Of a stretch of DNA of 64,000 bases, positions 50,021 to 58,949 are shown one piece after another (position 1 is the stretch's first letter; every line of letters begins with the position of its first letter). Position numbers and translations under genes: made by a program. The stretch comes from Pseudorhizobium endolithicum (GTDB taxonomy: Bacteria > Pseudomonadota > Alphaproteobacteria > Rhizobiales > Rhizobiaceae). The DNA lies in the NCBI RefSeq assembly GCF_902153245.2, contig NZ_CABFWF030000012.1:585833-649832 (forward strand). Direction: 5' to 3'. The notes below the pieces were generated by a model. That model had not been told where the DNA came from. It did no database searches and saw nothing but the letters and a program-made list of their open reading frames with translations.

Positions 50021-50049
50021 ATAAACAGGAAAAGGCAGCGGAAGTCAAG
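50021..50049 (-). promoter_or_regulatory. ffh promoter
   Basis: CTTGAC (50044-50049, a perfect rhizobial -35), 17 bp, GTTTAT (50021-50026) on the minus strand. The start is expected near 50014, giving ffh a leader of about 190 nt that contains the hairpins at 49844-49980. Confidence 0.65.
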
Positions 50050-50078
50050 CTGCGCAGCTGCCAAGGCAACACTTGCGG

Positions 50079-50108
50079 GAATATTCACCGCGGCTATAGT
50101 GAATATTC
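50079..50108. promoter_or_regulatory. paired palindromic operator of vapBC
   Basis: The palindrome GAATATTC occurs at 50079-50086 and 50101-50108, with centres 22 bp apart (about two helical turns). The two copies form a larger dyad, AATATTCAC/GTGAATATT. A possible -10 (CTATAG, 50094-50099) lies between them. The layout fits autoregulation by a VapB dimer pair. It starts 21 bp upstream of the vapB start codon. Confidence 0.7.
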
Positions 50109-50128
50109 TTGGGTGGAAGGCAAGACCA

Positions 50129-50374
50129 ATGTCCCTGTATATACGCGATGCCAAGGTCAACGAACTTGCCGACGAGCTCATGCGCCGGCTCGGCACACGG
50201 ACGAAAACGGAAGCTGTGCGCGTGGCGCTCGAGAACGAGCTCGAACGCGCTGGCAAGGAAGCGACGCTAGAAGAACGCATCCGGGAAATTCAGGATCGGG
50301 TCGCCGCCAGGATGGGACCGCATTCCGTCGAATTCGACCAAAAGGCCTATATGGACGAGATGTGGGAAGACTGA
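50129..50374 (+). CDS. vapB: VapB-type antitoxin
   Basis: An 81-residue antitoxin of the VapB/PF07704 transcription-factor-like type. It has an N-terminal DNA-binding part (LYIRDAKVNELADELMRRLG then TKTEAVRVALENEL) and a C-terminal acidic toxin-binding tail (VEFDQKAYMDEMWED). The start is ATG 50129, 8 nt after GGAAGG. It overlaps vapC by one base (TGATG). Base composition is a little less GC-rich than the neighbours, hinting at transfer. Confidence 0.88.
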   Translation: MSLYIRDAKVNELADELMRRLGTRTKTEAVRVALENELERAGKEATLEERIREIQDRVAARMGPHSVEFDQKAYMDEMWED

Positions 50375-50811
50375 TGTTCCTGGATGCTTCGGCAGTCGTC
50401 GCCATCATGACGCGAGAGGAAGGAGCGGACGTCCTGCTCGCCAGGATCGAGAGCTCACGGACTGCCGTTCAATACTCATCGCTAACAGTCTTTGAAGCAG
50501 TCATAGCGATCGCCCGCAAAACTGCGATCAGTCTGCACGGTGACCAGCGGCCCACGCCGCCAAAGGTCATTGCGGAGGCGCAGACAGATGTCGATGACTT
50601 TCTGAAGAGCGTCGGAGCTGTAGAGATTGCACTCCCGGCAGGCCTGCACGCCACCGCCCTTGAGGCCGCCCGCACCTACGGCCGCTTTGTCGGACATCCC
50701 GCCAGGCTCAACTTCGGCGATTGCTTCTCCTATGCCGCGGCAAAGTCTTTGAAGGCGCCCCTTCTCTTCGTCGGCGACGATTTCAGCAAGACCGACATCA
50801 AGATCGCGTAA
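50374..50811 (+). CDS. vapC: VapC-type PIN-domain ribonuclease toxin
   Basis: A 145-residue PIN-domain toxin, probably an RNase acting on tRNA or rRNA (family knowledge). The four acidic residues of the active site are visible: Asp4 (MFLDASAVVAI), Glu41 (TVFEAVIA), Asp116 (LNFGDCFSYAAA) and Asp135 (FVGDDFSKTD). It starts at the vapB stop. The pair looks intact and functional. Confidence 0.9.
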   Translation: MFLDASAVVAIMTREEGADVLLARIESSRTAVQYSSLTVFEAVIAIARKTAISLHGDQRPTPPKVIAEAQTDVDDFLKSVGAVEIALPAGLHATALEAARTYGRFVGHPARLNFGDCFSYAAAKSLKAPLLFVGDDFSKTDIKIA

Positions 50812-50875
50812 TCGTGTACGCCGGCCCTCACGGCCAGGCCTCCCGCTCACCGACGCGCCCTGCTACATAAACCGC

Positions 50876-51958
50876 ATGAACCGTCGCAAATTCCTCCAAT
50901 GGTCCGGGCTCGCAGCCCTTGCCGCGCTCGCCGGTGGCGTCACGGCAAGGAGCGCCATGGCCGGCAACAAATATTATTCCGGGCCCGTCACCGATCACTT
51001 CGACGGCAAGCTCTTCTTCAACCCCGACGGCGAGGAGCCGAGCGGCTTCCTGAACCTCGTTCGCTGGAAGCTCGGCAATGGCAACAAGGCCTGGCCGGAC
51101 AGTTTCCCCAGTCCGTTTCCACAGGCTGTGCCTGAAGAACGGATAACAGGTGACCGGCTGGTGGTCACCATGGTCGGCCACGCATCGTTCCTGATCCAGG
51201 TCGCAGGCCTGAATATCCTGACCGATCCGGTGTGGGACGAGCGCGCAAGCCCCGTTCGTTTCGCCGGACCGAAGCGGGTCAACCCGCCCGGCATCAACAT
51301 GGGCGACCTGCCGCCCATTGACCTCGTCATCGTCACCCACAACCACTACGACCACATGGATCTGGAGACGCTCTGGGTGCTCCAGGGCCGCGATAAGCCC
51401 CGCTTCGTCACGCCCCTCGGCAACGACGACATCATCCGCGCCCGTGTAGAGGATGGACGTTTCGACGTCATGGATTGGGGCGATCGGCTGGAGGTCGGCC
51501 GTGGCGTCACCCTTCATTGCGAACCCTGCCATCACTGGTCGGCACGCGGTCTCGGCGACCGCCGCATGGCGCTGTGGGCCGCCTTCGTGATCGAGACGCC
51601 CGCCGGCAAGATCTACCATATCGGTGACACCGGCTTCCATCGGGGGATCAACTATCGCGCGGCACGGGAAAAGCATGGCGGCTTCCGTCTCGCCAACCTG
51701 CCCTTCGGCGCCTATGAGCCGCAATGGTTCATGAAGGCGCAGCACCAGAACCCCGATGAGGCCGTGGAGGGCATGCTCCTGTGTGATGCCGCCCATGTTG
51801 CCGGGCATCACTGGGGCACCTTCAAGCTGACGGATGAAGGAATCGAGGAGCCGGTGGAGGCGCTCCATGGGGCGCTCGATGCACGCAGCCTGCCGCGCGA
51901 CCGTTTCCGCCCGATGCGGCCGGGCGAAGTCTTCGAGGTTCCGGCAGCCGCCAGCTGA
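50876..51958 (+). CDS. Tat-exported MBL-fold hydrolase, NAPE-PLD-like
   Basis: A 360-residue metallo-beta-lactamase-fold protein of the group that includes N-acyl-phosphatidylethanolamine phospholipase D. The N-terminus (MNRRKFLQWSG, then a hydrophobic stretch to about residue 30) is a twin-arginine signal. The metal site is THNHYDHMD (HxHxDH), with further ligands in CEPCHHWSARG, YHIGDTGFH and AAHVAGHHWG. The substrate is unknown; phospholipid hydrolysis at the envelope is a guess from the family. It stands alone after vapBC. Confidence 0.87.
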   Translation: MNRRKFLQWSGLAALAALAGGVTARSAMAGNKYYSGPVTDHFDGKLFFNPDGEEPSGFLNLVRWKLGNGNKAWPDSFPSPFPQAVPEERITGDRLVVTMVGHASFLIQVAGLNILTDPVWDERASPVRFAGPKRVNPPGINMGDLPPIDLVIVTHNHYDHMDLETLWVLQGRDKPRFVTPLGNDDIIRARVEDGRFDVMDWGDRLEVGRGVTLHCEPCHHWSARGLGDRRMALWAAFVIETPAGKIYHIGDTGFHRGINYRAAREKHGGFRLANLPFGAYEPQWFMKAQHQNPDEAVEGMLLCDAAHVAGHHWGTFKLTDEGIEEPVEALHGALDARSLPRDRFRPMRPGEVFEVPAAAS

Positions 51959-52079
51959 TCCCGTTAAGGGGGATGAATCCGCGGGTGCATCTCAACAGAA
52001 TGAATGACTTGGCGCCTTCGGGATTCACATGGTCGGAAAGTGGGCGATACTTGGCCTGCTTCCGTCGCCGGAGTGTTTC

Positions 52080-52367
52080 GCGAGACGTTCGCGGGCAGGC
52101 GGGAGCCGGCGCCCTGTCCCGATGCCGTAACGTGCGGTGAGGGCAGGGAGGTGAAAGGCATGGCGGAGCATCCAGGATGTGCCGCCTATCAAGCCTCCCC
52201 CGGGTCGCCAGGCCCGGTTCGGTTGAGCCGTCCAAGCGCAGGAGCGATCCTGCGTGCAGCGAGGCGAGACGATCACCTGTAGGGACCGGAAGTCCCGAAA
52301 GAACGCCGAAGGCCACGCACATGCGGAGCCACACTTACATACTTTGAGAGGTTTCGCATGTGCGTGC
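52080..52367 (+). ncRNA. candidate structured RNA or long dapF leader
   Basis: The 542-bp gap 51959-52500 has no good gene but carries consecutive hairpins. They are CGCGA/TCGCG (from 52080) and a long multi-part stem 52146-52199 (GGGAGG..CCTCCC enclosing GGCGG..CCGCC and CATC/GATG). CCGGG/CCCGG (52200-52217) and a GNRA-capped CGCAGGA-GCGA-TCCTGCG (52237-52254) follow. Next is GGGAC/GTCCC (52282-52296), then a 12-bp perfect arm pair (52314-52325 with 52355-52366). The GNRA loop favours the plus strand. I cannot match it to a known RNA family. Confidence 0.45.
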
Positions 52368-52500
52368 GCTCTCCTTTGCAATAACTCCAACCGCGCCGGC
52401 ACCCCGGTAGCGGTGGCGACGCATGTCCGCGCTCTGGTAATTACCGGCCGTTTCCGCCATATACGGCCGGAAGCGGCACGGCCCAACGGGATCGAAGGCA

Positions 52501-53418
52501 ATGGCAGGACTGGTTGAATTCGCGAAGATGAACGGGCTTGGCAACAAGATCCTCGTCGTCGACATGCGTGGCCGCCCGGACAAGGTGACGCCGGAAGCGG
52601 CGGTCGCGTTGAACGCCGATCCGCAGACCCAGTTCGACCAGATCATGGCGATCCACGATCCGAAGGCGCACGGCACCGACGCCTGGATCGACATCCTGAA
52701 TTCGGACGGATCCAAAGCGCAGGCCTGCGGCAACGGTACCCGCTGCGTCGTGCAGGCGCTCGCCGCCGAGACCGGCCGCAAGTCCTTCACCTTCCAGACC
52801 GTCGCCGGTGTCCTGAATGCCAAGGAGCACGAGGACGGCACCATCTCCGTGGACATGGGCCGGCCCGTCTTCAACTGGAACCGGATTCCGCTGTCGGAGG
52901 AATTTTTCGATACCAGCCGTATCGAGCTGCAGATCGGCCCGATCGACGCGCCGCTACTCCATTCGCCCTCGGTCATGTCTATGGGCAATCCGCATGCGAT
53001 CTTCTGGGTGGAGCGGGACCCGATGACGTTCGATCTGGAGCGCTTCGGGCCGCTCCTGGAAAATCACCCGATGTTCCCTGAAAAGGCGAACATCACGCTG
53101 GCGCAGGTGACCTCCGGAAACTCGCTGCGCACCCGCACCTGGGAGCGTGGCGCCGGCCTGACGCTTGCCTGCGGCTCGGCCGCCTGCGCTGCCGCCGTGT
53201 CCGCCGCCCGTACTGGCCGCACCGGCCGCACGGTGACGATCGATGTCGCATCGAGCCCCACCCGCCAGCCTCTCGTCATCGAATGGCGCGAAGACGATCA
53301 CGTCGTCATGACCGGCCCCGCCGAATGGGAATGGTCCGGCAAGGTCGACCCCGCGACCGGTGCCTTCAGCCGTGATCCCGAGGCAACGAACCATGGGCAG
53401 GGGGCTCAGGCGCATTGA
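52501..53418 (+). CDS. dapF: diaminopimelate epimerase
   Basis: Converts LL- to meso-diaminopimelate for lysine and peptidoglycan. The 305-residue protein has the two catalytic Cys: Cys76 in [10 protein letters not shown] and Cys224 in [12 protein letters not shown]. It also has the [16 protein letters not shown]-terminus and [11 protein letters not shown]. The start is ATG 52501 after a GGGATCGAAGGCA stretch. Its stop overlaps the mtaB start. The long structured sequence upstream may be its leader. Confidence 0.95.
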   Translation: MAGLVEFAKMNGLGNKILVVDMRGRPDKVTPEAAVALNADPQTQFDQIMAIHDPKAHGTDAWIDILNSDGSKAQACGNGTRCVVQALAAETGRKSFTFQTVAGVLNAKEHEDGTISVDMGRPVFNWNRIPLSEEFFDTSRIELQIGPIDAPLLHSPSVMSMGNPHAIFWVERDPMTFDLERFGPLLENHPMFPEKANITLAQVTSGNSLRTRTWERGAGLTLACGSAACAAAVSAARTGRTGRTVTIDVASSPTRQPLVIEWREDDHVVMTGPAEWEWSGKVDPATGAFSRDPEATNHGQGAQAH

Positions 53419-54689
53419 GCGGCGTCGAGGTCATCACCTTTGGCTGCCGGCTCAACACCTATGAGTCGGAAGTGATGCGGGCTGAGGCCGAGAAGGCCGG
53501 GCTCAACAATGCCGTATTGGTCAATACCTGTGCCGTCACGGGAGAAGCCGTGCGCCAGGCGCGTCAGGCCATCCGCCGCGCCCGCCGCGAAAATCCCCAT
53601 GCCCGCATCATTGTCACCGGCTGCGCTGCCCAGACCGAGAAGCAGGTCTTCGCCGAAATGGCCGAAGTGGATGCGGTGCTCGGCAATGAGGAAAAGCTGA
53701 ACGCTGCGTCCTACCTGGCCCTTCCGGATTTCGGCGTTTCGGCGGAAGAAAAGCTCAGGGTTAACGACATCATGAGCGTGAAGGCCACCGCGCCGCAGAT
53801 GGTGAAGCACATCGATGGCCACGTGCGGGCCTTCATCCAGGTGCAGAACGGCTGCGACCACCGCTGCACCTTCTGCATCATTCCCTACGGCCGCGGCAAT
53901 TCACGCTCCGTGCCGATGGGGGCCGTAGTCGATCAGGCGCGCAAGCTGGTGCATAGCGGTTATCGGGAGATCGTTTTGACCGGCGTCGACGCCACAAGCT
54001 ATGGCGCAGACCTGCCGGGCCAGCCCTCGCTCGGCTATCTTGCCAAGACTCTGCTGCGGCAGGTCCCGGAAATCCTCCGGCTACGCCTCTCGTCGATCGA
54101 CAGCATCGAGGCGGACCGGCACCTCTGGGACCTGATCGCCGACGAGCCCCGTTTCATGCCGCACCTGCACCTGTCGCTGCAGCACGGCGACGACATGATC
54201 CTGAAGCGCATGAAGCGCCGCCACAGCCGCGCCGATGCACTGTCCTTTGTCGAGCAGGCGCGGCGCCTGCGTCCTGACATCGCCTTCGGCGCGGACATGA
54301 TCGCCGGCTTCCCGACGGAAACGGAGGAGATGTTCGAGAATGCCGCGATGCTGGCGGAGGAAGCGGGCCTCGCCTTCCTGCACGTCTTCCCCTACAGCCC
54401 CCGTCCCGGCACGCCGGCGGCGCGCATGCCGCAGCTCGACCGATCGCTGGTCAAGGAGCGAGCCGCGCGTCTGCGTGCCCGTGGCGATGCGCTGCATCGG
54501 GCCCATCTCGACCGCATGACCGGAAGCGAGCAGACGATCATCGTCGAGATGAACGGCATGGCCCATACCGAAAACTTTTCGCTGGTCGCAGCGCCCGGGC
54601 TTGTTCCCCGCGAGATCCGGCGCGTTATCATTACCGGCCACAACGGCAAACATCTCGATATGGAGGTTGCGCCGGCACTGGCGGCGTAA
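53415..54689 (+). CDS. mtaB: tRNA t6A37 methylthiotransferase MtaB
   Basis: Radical-SAM enzyme converting t6A37 to ms2t6A37. The 424-residue protein has the N-terminal UPF0004 domain with cluster Cys11, Cys39 and Cys70 ([22 protein letters not shown]). The radical-SAM CxxxCxxC is [10 protein letters not shown] (Cys147/151/154), and a TRAM-like C-terminus follows. The CRLNTYES start and [12 protein letters not shown] block favour MtaB over MiaB or RimO. The start is TTG 53415, overlapping the dapF stop. TsaD, which makes its substrate, is at 30.4 kb. Confidence 0.92.
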   Translation: MSGVEVITFGCRLNTYESEVMRAEAEKAGLNNAVLVNTCAVTGEAVRQARQAIRRARRENPHARIIVTGCAAQTEKQVFAEMAEVDAVLGNEEKLNAASYLALPDFGVSAEEKLRVNDIMSVKATAPQMVKHIDGHVRAFIQVQNGCDHRCTFCIIPYGRGNSRSVPMGAVVDQARKLVHSGYREIVLTGVDATSYGADLPGQPSLGYLAKTLLRQVPEILRLRLSSIDSIEADRHLWDLIADEPRFMPHLHLSLQHGDDMILKRMKRRHSRADALSFVEQARRLRPDIAFGADMIAGFPTETEEMFENAAMLAEEAGLAFLHVFPYSPRPGTPAARMPQLDRSLVKERAARLRARGDALHRAHLDRMTGSEQTIIVEMNGMAHTENFSLVAAPGLVPREIRRVIITGHNGKHLDMEVAPALAA

Positions 54690-54703
54690 CCGGAGCGGAA
54701 TTC

Positions 54704-56077
54704 ATGGCACTAGGCTTCATCAAAAAGGTCTTCACCTTCGGCAAGGAGAAGCCGATCGAGCAACAGGCGCCGGAAGAGCACCTGACGCCAGCGGAAGCCG
54801 CGGCGATCGAAGCGGAAGTTGAGCCGCGCTCGCGCGAAGAGGACCTGCCGGTTTCGCCGGTAGACCCGGTGGCGCCGGTTGAGATGGAGACGGCCGGCGG
54901 ACCGGCTGCTGATGACGCAAGGAATGTCGTGGAGCCAGTGGAATCCGAGCCGGCAGATGAAGAGCCATCGGAGGAAGAACTGCCGCCCCTTCTTCCCGGC
55001 GCCGAAGAGAACACGGAAATCGGCATCGTGCCGCTGTCGCTGCTGGAGGCAGAGAGCGAAGCCGGTACCGAAAGCTCGCCGGTGTCCGAACCCGTTCTGC
55101 CGAAGGGTTTCACCACCCGGGTCGAGGAGGTGCCGGAGCCGGAGGTCGTGACACCCCGGATGACCTGGTACCAGCGCCTGCGGGCTGGTCTTGCCCGTAC
55201 CTCCTCCCAGCTTACCGGACAGATCACCGCTCTCTTCACCAAGCGCAAGCTGGATGAGGAAACGCTGGAAGACCTGGAGGACCTGCTGATCCAGTCCGAC
55301 CTCGGGGTGGAAACCGCAATGCGCATCACCGGTGCGCTATCGGCCGAACGGTACGGCAAGGATGTTACCGGCGAAGACGTTTCGCGCATCATGGCCGCCG
55401 AGATTAGCAAGGTGCTCTCACCGGTCGCCAAGCCTCTCCAACTCGACCTTAGCCACAAGCCGCATGTCATCCTCGTCGTCGGCGTCAACGGCACGGGCAA
55501 GACCACCACGATCGGCAAGCTTGCCGCGAAGCTCTCGGGGTCGGGGCTGAAGGTCATGCTGGCCGCGGGAGACACGTTCCGGGCTGCGGCAATCGAACAG
55601 CTGAAGATCTGGGCAGATCGCACCGGCTCGGAATTCATCGGCACCAAACTCGGTGCAGATGCCGCCGGCCTTGCCTATGACGCCTTCGAGCAGGCGCGGG
55701 CAAAGAAGTCGGACGTGCTGATCATCGACACGGCCGGTCGCCTGCAGAACAAGGCTGAGCTGATGGCGGAACTCGAAAAGATCGTCCGCGTGCTCGCCAA
55801 GCTCGATCCGGACGCACCGCATACGGTCCTGCAGACGCTCGACGCCACCACCGGACAGAATGCGCTGCAGCAGGTGGAGATCTTCCGCAATGTTGCGGGC
55901 GTCAATGGCCTGATCATGACCAAGCTCGACGGGACGGCGCGCGGCGGCATCCTTGTCGGCATCGCGGCCAAGCACAAGCTGCCGGTCTATTTCATTGGCG
56001 TCGGAGAGGGGGTCGACGATCTGGAGCCTTTCGAGGCGGATGATTTCGCCAAGGCCATTGCCGGCCTGACGCATTGA
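54704..56077 (+). CDS. ftsY: SRP receptor FtsY
   Basis: Receptor GTPase that docks SRP-ribosome complexes to the membrane. The 457-residue protein has an acidic, Glu/Pro-rich A domain (about 1-145) after a short basic start (FIKKVFTFGKEK). The N domain and G domain follow, with GVNGTGKTTTIGKLAAK (about 260-276), DTFRAAAIEQL, DTAGRLQNKAEL and TKLDGTARGG. The partner Ffh is encoded at 48.3-49.8 kb. It lies 14 bp after mtaB. Confidence 0.96.
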   Translation: MALGFIKKVFTFGKEKPIEQQAPEEHLTPAEAAAIEAEVEPRSREEDLPVSPVDPVAPVEMETAGGPAADDARNVVEPVESEPADEEPSEEELPPLLPGAEENTEIGIVPLSLLEAESEAGTESSPVSEPVLPKGFTTRVEEVPEPEVVTPRMTWYQRLRAGLARTSSQLTGQITALFTKRKLDEETLEDLEDLLIQSDLGVETAMRITGALSAERYGKDVTGEDVSRIMAAEISKVLSPVAKPLQLDLSHKPHVILVVGVNGTGKTTTIGKLAAKLSGSGLKVMLAAGDTFRAAAIEQLKIWADRTGSEFIGTKLGADAAGLAYDAFEQARAKKSDVLIIDTAGRLQNKAELMAELEKIVRVLAKLDPDAPHTVLQTLDATTGQNALQQVEIFRNVAGVNGLIMTKLDGTARGGILVGIAAKHKLPVYFIGVGEGVDDLEPFEADDFAKAIAGLTH

Positions 56078-56131
56078 TGCCACAGAAACAGCGTTTCCAG
56101 CCGCCGAACCCCATCAGCAGAAGTTGAATCG

Positions 56132-56779
56132 ATGCAGATCGAAAGCGATACCAAGGCCACACCGGAAGAAAAGCATCACCCGATGCTGAAGTTCGCGCTC
56201 GAGATCGGGCCGCTCTTGGTCTTCTTCTTCGGCAACATCCGAGGCGAATGGCTGGCGGAAACCTTCCCGGCCTTGGGGGTCGTCGGCGGCCCGCTCCTGA
56301 TTGCGACGGCGCTCTTCATGGTCGCGACGGTGATCTCGCTCATCGTCTCGAAGATCGTCTTCAAGCACCTGCCGGTCATGCCCTTCGTCTCCGGTGTCGT
56401 CGTCATGGTTTTCGGGACGCTGTCCATCTGGCTGCAGGACGAGACCTTCATCAAGATGAAGCCGACGATCGTGAACACGCTCTTCGGCGTGGTCCTGCTC
56501 GGGGGGCTGCTGTTCGGGAAGTCGCTTCTCGGCTACGTCTTCAACGCCGCCTTCAATCTCGACGAGATAGGCTGGCAGAAACTGACCTTCCGCTGGGGGA
56601 TCTTCTTCCTTTTCCTCGCTGTGCTCAACGAAGTCGTCTGGCGCAACTTCTCCGACGACTTCTGGGTCAACTTCAAGGTCTGGGGTACGATGCCGATCAC
56701 GCTTGCCTTCACTTTTGCGCAGTTGCCGCTGATCATGCGCCACACCATTCCCCACGTCGTCGCGGAAGCCGACAAGTGA
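56132..56779 (+). CDS. yciB: septation protein A / inner membrane protein YciB
   Basis: A 215-residue YciB/IspA protein with about five transmembrane helices and the family motifs [29 protein letters not shown] and the C-terminal [20 protein letters not shown]. It is involved in cell-envelope synthesis and division in enterobacteria. Its TGA overlaps the GTG of the DUF2585 gene. Confidence 0.93.
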   Translation: MQIESDTKATPEEKHHPMLKFALEIGPLLVFFFGNIRGEWLAETFPALGVVGGPLLIATALFMVATVISLIVSKIVFKHLPVMPFVSGVVVMVFGTLSIWLQDETFIKMKPTIVNTLFGVVLLGGLLFGKSLLGYVFNAAFNLDEIGWQKLTFRWGIFFLFLAVLNEVVWRNFSDDFWVNFKVWGTMPITLAFTFAQLPLIMRHTIPHVVAEADK

Positions 56780-57369
56780 GCGTCGTCGCTACTCCGTCGT
56801 CGTGGTCACCGTGGTCGCGGCGGTGGTTGCTCGTGGCCCTCACGCTCTTCGTGCTTCAGCTCGTGGTCCTCTACGCCATGGGTCGCATCCCGATCTGCGA
56901 ATGCGGCTACGTCAAGCTCTGGGAAGGCGGGGTGAACTCCAGCGGCAATTCCCAGCACCTGTCGGACTGGTACACGCCCTCCCACATCATCCACGGCTTC
57001 CTGTTCTACGCCCTCGCCTGGTTGCTGTTTCGCCGCGCGCTCCTGGCCGCCCGGCTTTCCTTTGCGGTCTTGGTCGAAGCGGCCTGGGAGGTCCTGGAAA
57101 ACACGCCGATGGTGATCGACAGGTATCGGACCGAGACCATGGCCCTCGGCTATACCGGCGACAGCATCCTCAACTCGGCGATGGACACGATCTTCATGGC
57201 CCTCGGCTTCTTCGCCGCCGCGCGGCTGCCGATCTGGCTGACGATCGCCATTGCGCTGGGGTTCGAACTTCTGACCGGCTGGATCATCCGCGACAACCTG
57301 ACGCTCAACGTCCTGATGCTGCTCTGGCCGCTCGATGCAATCCGGGAGTGGCAGGCGGCGCTGGGCTGA
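56776..57369 (+). CDS. DUF2585 (UPF0314-type) membrane protein
   Basis: A 197-residue membrane protein, started at GTG 56776, which overlaps the yciB stop. Family markers are the [20 protein letters not shown] loop with the [15 protein letters not shown] helix, [19 protein letters not shown] and [14 protein letters not shown]. His, Asp, Glu and Cys in these motifs suggest a metal or enzyme site, but the function is unknown. It is convergent with ccmG, with only 3 bp between stops. Confidence 0.88.
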   Translation: MSVVATPSSWSPWSRRWLLVALTLFVLQLVVLYAMGRIPICECGYVKLWEGGVNSSGNSQHLSDWYTPSHIIHGFLFYALAWLLFRRALLAARLSFAVLVEAAWEVLENTPMVIDRYRTETMALGYTGDSILNSAMDTIFMALGFFAAARLPIWLTIAIALGFELLTGWIIRDNLTLNVLMLLWPLDAIREWQAALG

Positions 57370-57372
57370 CGG

Positions 57373-57975
57373 TCAGGCCCCGGCGGCAGCCTTCTCAATG
57401 GCCGGCAGCAGTTCCTGGGTCAGCGTCCGCTCATCGAAGGGGCCGACCTTCTTGTAGAGGATCGTCCCGTCCGCACCGACGAGATAGCTTTCGGGAATGC
57501 CGTAGACGCCCCAGTCGATTGCCGCCTTGCCGTTCGGATCGACGCCGATCGCATCATAGGGATTGCCGAGTTCGCCGAGGAAGCGCAACGCATTGTCGTT
57601 GCGGTCCTTGTAGTTGATGCCGACCACCGTCAGCCGCTCGTCCTTCGCCAGTTCCTTGAGGATCGGGTGCTCCTGTCGGCAGGGGACGCACCAGGAGGCG
57701 AAGACGTTGACAAGCGTCAGCCTGCCGGCGATGGCGGCGTCGCTTAGCGCCGGGGTGTTCGCGCCGTCGAGGGCCGGAAGCGCAAGCGAAGGCGCCTTCT
57801 GGCCGATCAGGGCCGAGGGAATGGCGGAGATGTCACGGCCGTTGACGTCCTGGTCGTAGAGCATCTTGCCGGCGATCAGGGCGAAACCTGCGAAAACGAG
57901 AAGCGGCACGAGGGCGAGCACGTAGCGGCCGATGCCGCGGCTGCGGGCCGGCGATTTTTCGGTGTCGCTGGTCAT
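57373..57975 (-). CDS. ccmG: cytochrome c biogenesis thiol-disulfide protein CcmG/DsbE
   Basis: Membrane-anchored periplasmic thioredoxin-like reductant of apocytochrome c. The 200-residue product has an N-terminal signal anchor (about 17-37), the thioredoxin fold, the redox motif WCVPC (Cys96/Cys99) and the cis-Pro region YGIPESYLVG. It overlaps ccmD by 4 bp (ATGA) and ends the ccm operon. Confidence 0.95.
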   Translation of the reverse strand: MTSDTEKSPARSRGIGRYVLALVPLLVFAGFALIAGKMLYDQDVNGRDISAIPSALIGQKAPSLALPALDGANTPALSDAAIAGRLTLVNVFASWCVPCRQEHPILKELAKDERLTVVGINYKDRNDNALRFLGELGNPYDAIGVDPNGKAAIDWGVYGIPESYLVGADGTILYKKVGPFDERTLTQELLPAIEKAAAGA

Positions 57976-58145
57976 GCCAACTCGCCTTTCCCGGCTGCGC
58001 TCGACCGCCGGCGGATGCCGGAGGCCTCGAGTTCCGCGAGTTCCCGCTGGCGAGCGCGGCCGTCCAGCCAGATCCGGCCGAGCATGACGGCGACGATCAG
58101 AGCCGAGATCGCGTAGGATAGGGCGATATAGAAACCATGGCTCAT
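57972..58145 (-). CDS. ccmD: heme exporter protein CcmD
   Basis: A 57-residue single-helix protein that binds CcmC/CcmE and stabilises holo-CcmE release. It reads MSHGFYIALSYAISALIV at the N-terminus (helix about 5-24), then a basic cytoplasmic tail (WLDGRARQRELAELE). It is short and easily missed. It lies 1 bp after ccmC and overlaps ccmG by 4 bp, exactly where ccmD belongs. Confidence 0.92.
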   Translation of the reverse strand: MSHGFYIALSYAISALIVAVMLGRIWLDGRARQRELAELEASGIRRRSSAAGKGELA

Positions 58146-58146
58146 T

Positions 58147-58905
58147 TCAATTCTCCCGGCTGGCCATGCGTGCTGCCATGCGCCGCTGGGCGGTCACCCG
58201 CCGTCGCCAGATCTCGTTGCGCATCGCCATCAGGTGCAGGGTGAAGAAAAGGAAGGTGAAGGCGAAGGCCATGACCAGGAGCGGGATAAGGAATTCCGGA
58301 TCGATCGTCGGGCCATCGAGCCGCACGACGCTGGCCGGCTGGTGGAGCGTGTTCCACCATTCCACCGAGAACTTGATGATCGGGATGTTGACGAAGCCGA
58401 CGAGGATCAGCACGGCGCTGACCCGTGCTGCCTTCGACGGGTCATCCATCGCCCGGTTGAGCGCGATCAGCCCGAGATACATCAGGAACAGGACGAAGAC
58501 CGAGGTCAGCCGCGCATCCCATACCCACCAGGTGCCCCACATGGGCTTGCCCCAGAGCGAGCCGGTGGCGAGGGCGATCAGCGTGAAGGCGGCACCCAGC
58601 GGGGCGGCGGCCTTGTGAGAGACATCAGCAAGCGGATGACGCCAGACGAGGGTGCCGATCGCAGACAGCGCCATCACCGAGTAACACATCATCGACAGCC
58701 ATGCCGCCGGGACATGCACATACATGATGCGCACCGTCTCGCCCTGCTGGTAGTCCCCCTCCGTGGTGAAGCTGAGATAGAGGCCGGCCGCGAACAGGAC
58801 GGCGGTCAGACAGCCCAGCCACGGAAGGATCCTTCCTGAAAGGTTCAGGAAGTAGGTTGGATTGGCAAGGTCGCTGAACTTGGTGATGGCGAGGCTCTGG
58901 GTCAT
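58147..58905 (-). CDS. ccmC: heme exporter/handling protein CcmC
   Basis: Membrane protein that loads heme onto CcmE. The 252-residue product has six helices and the tryptophan-rich WWD signature GTWWVWDARLTS (about 124-135). His residues for heme binding lie in the flanking periplasmic loops (MYVHVPAAWL near 61-70 and EWWNTLHQPASV). It lies between ccmB (44 bp) and ccmD. Confidence 0.96.
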   Translation of the reverse strand: MTQSLAITKFSDLANPTYFLNLSGRILPWLGCLTAVLFAAGLYLSFTTEGDYQQGETVRIMYVHVPAAWLSMMCYSVMALSAIGTLVWRHPLADVSHKAAAPLGAAFTLIALATGSLWGKPMWGTWWVWDARLTSVFVLFLMYLGLIALNRAMDDPSKAARVSAVLILVGFVNIPIIKFSVEWWNTLHQPASVVRLDGPTIDPEFLIPLLVMAFAFTFLFFTLHLMAMRNEIWRRRVTAQRRMAARMASREN

Positions 58906-58949
58906 GGCATCTTTCTAGGCGAACACGGCGCTTGCAGACTTGATTCTAG

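Noticed and set aside
49827..50050. SRP RNA (ffs) next to ffh.
   Set aside because: The conserved SRP loop (GGAAG...AGCA) is absent on both strands; the hairpins there look like leader or terminator structures.
52161..52282. A 40-codon ORF (MAEHPGCAAY...) behind a good Shine-Dalgarno in the dapF upstream region.
   Set aside because: Only about 59% of third positions are G or C, well below real genes here. The Shine-Dalgarno is part of the long stem at 52146-52199. RNA structure explains the sequence better.
52261..52380. Resemblance to a glycine riboswitch (GCCGAAGG followed by a long stem and CTCTCC).
   Set aside because: The downstream CTCTCAGGC consensus and a matching P1 strand are missing, there is no tandem aptamer, and dapF is not a glycine-metabolism gene.
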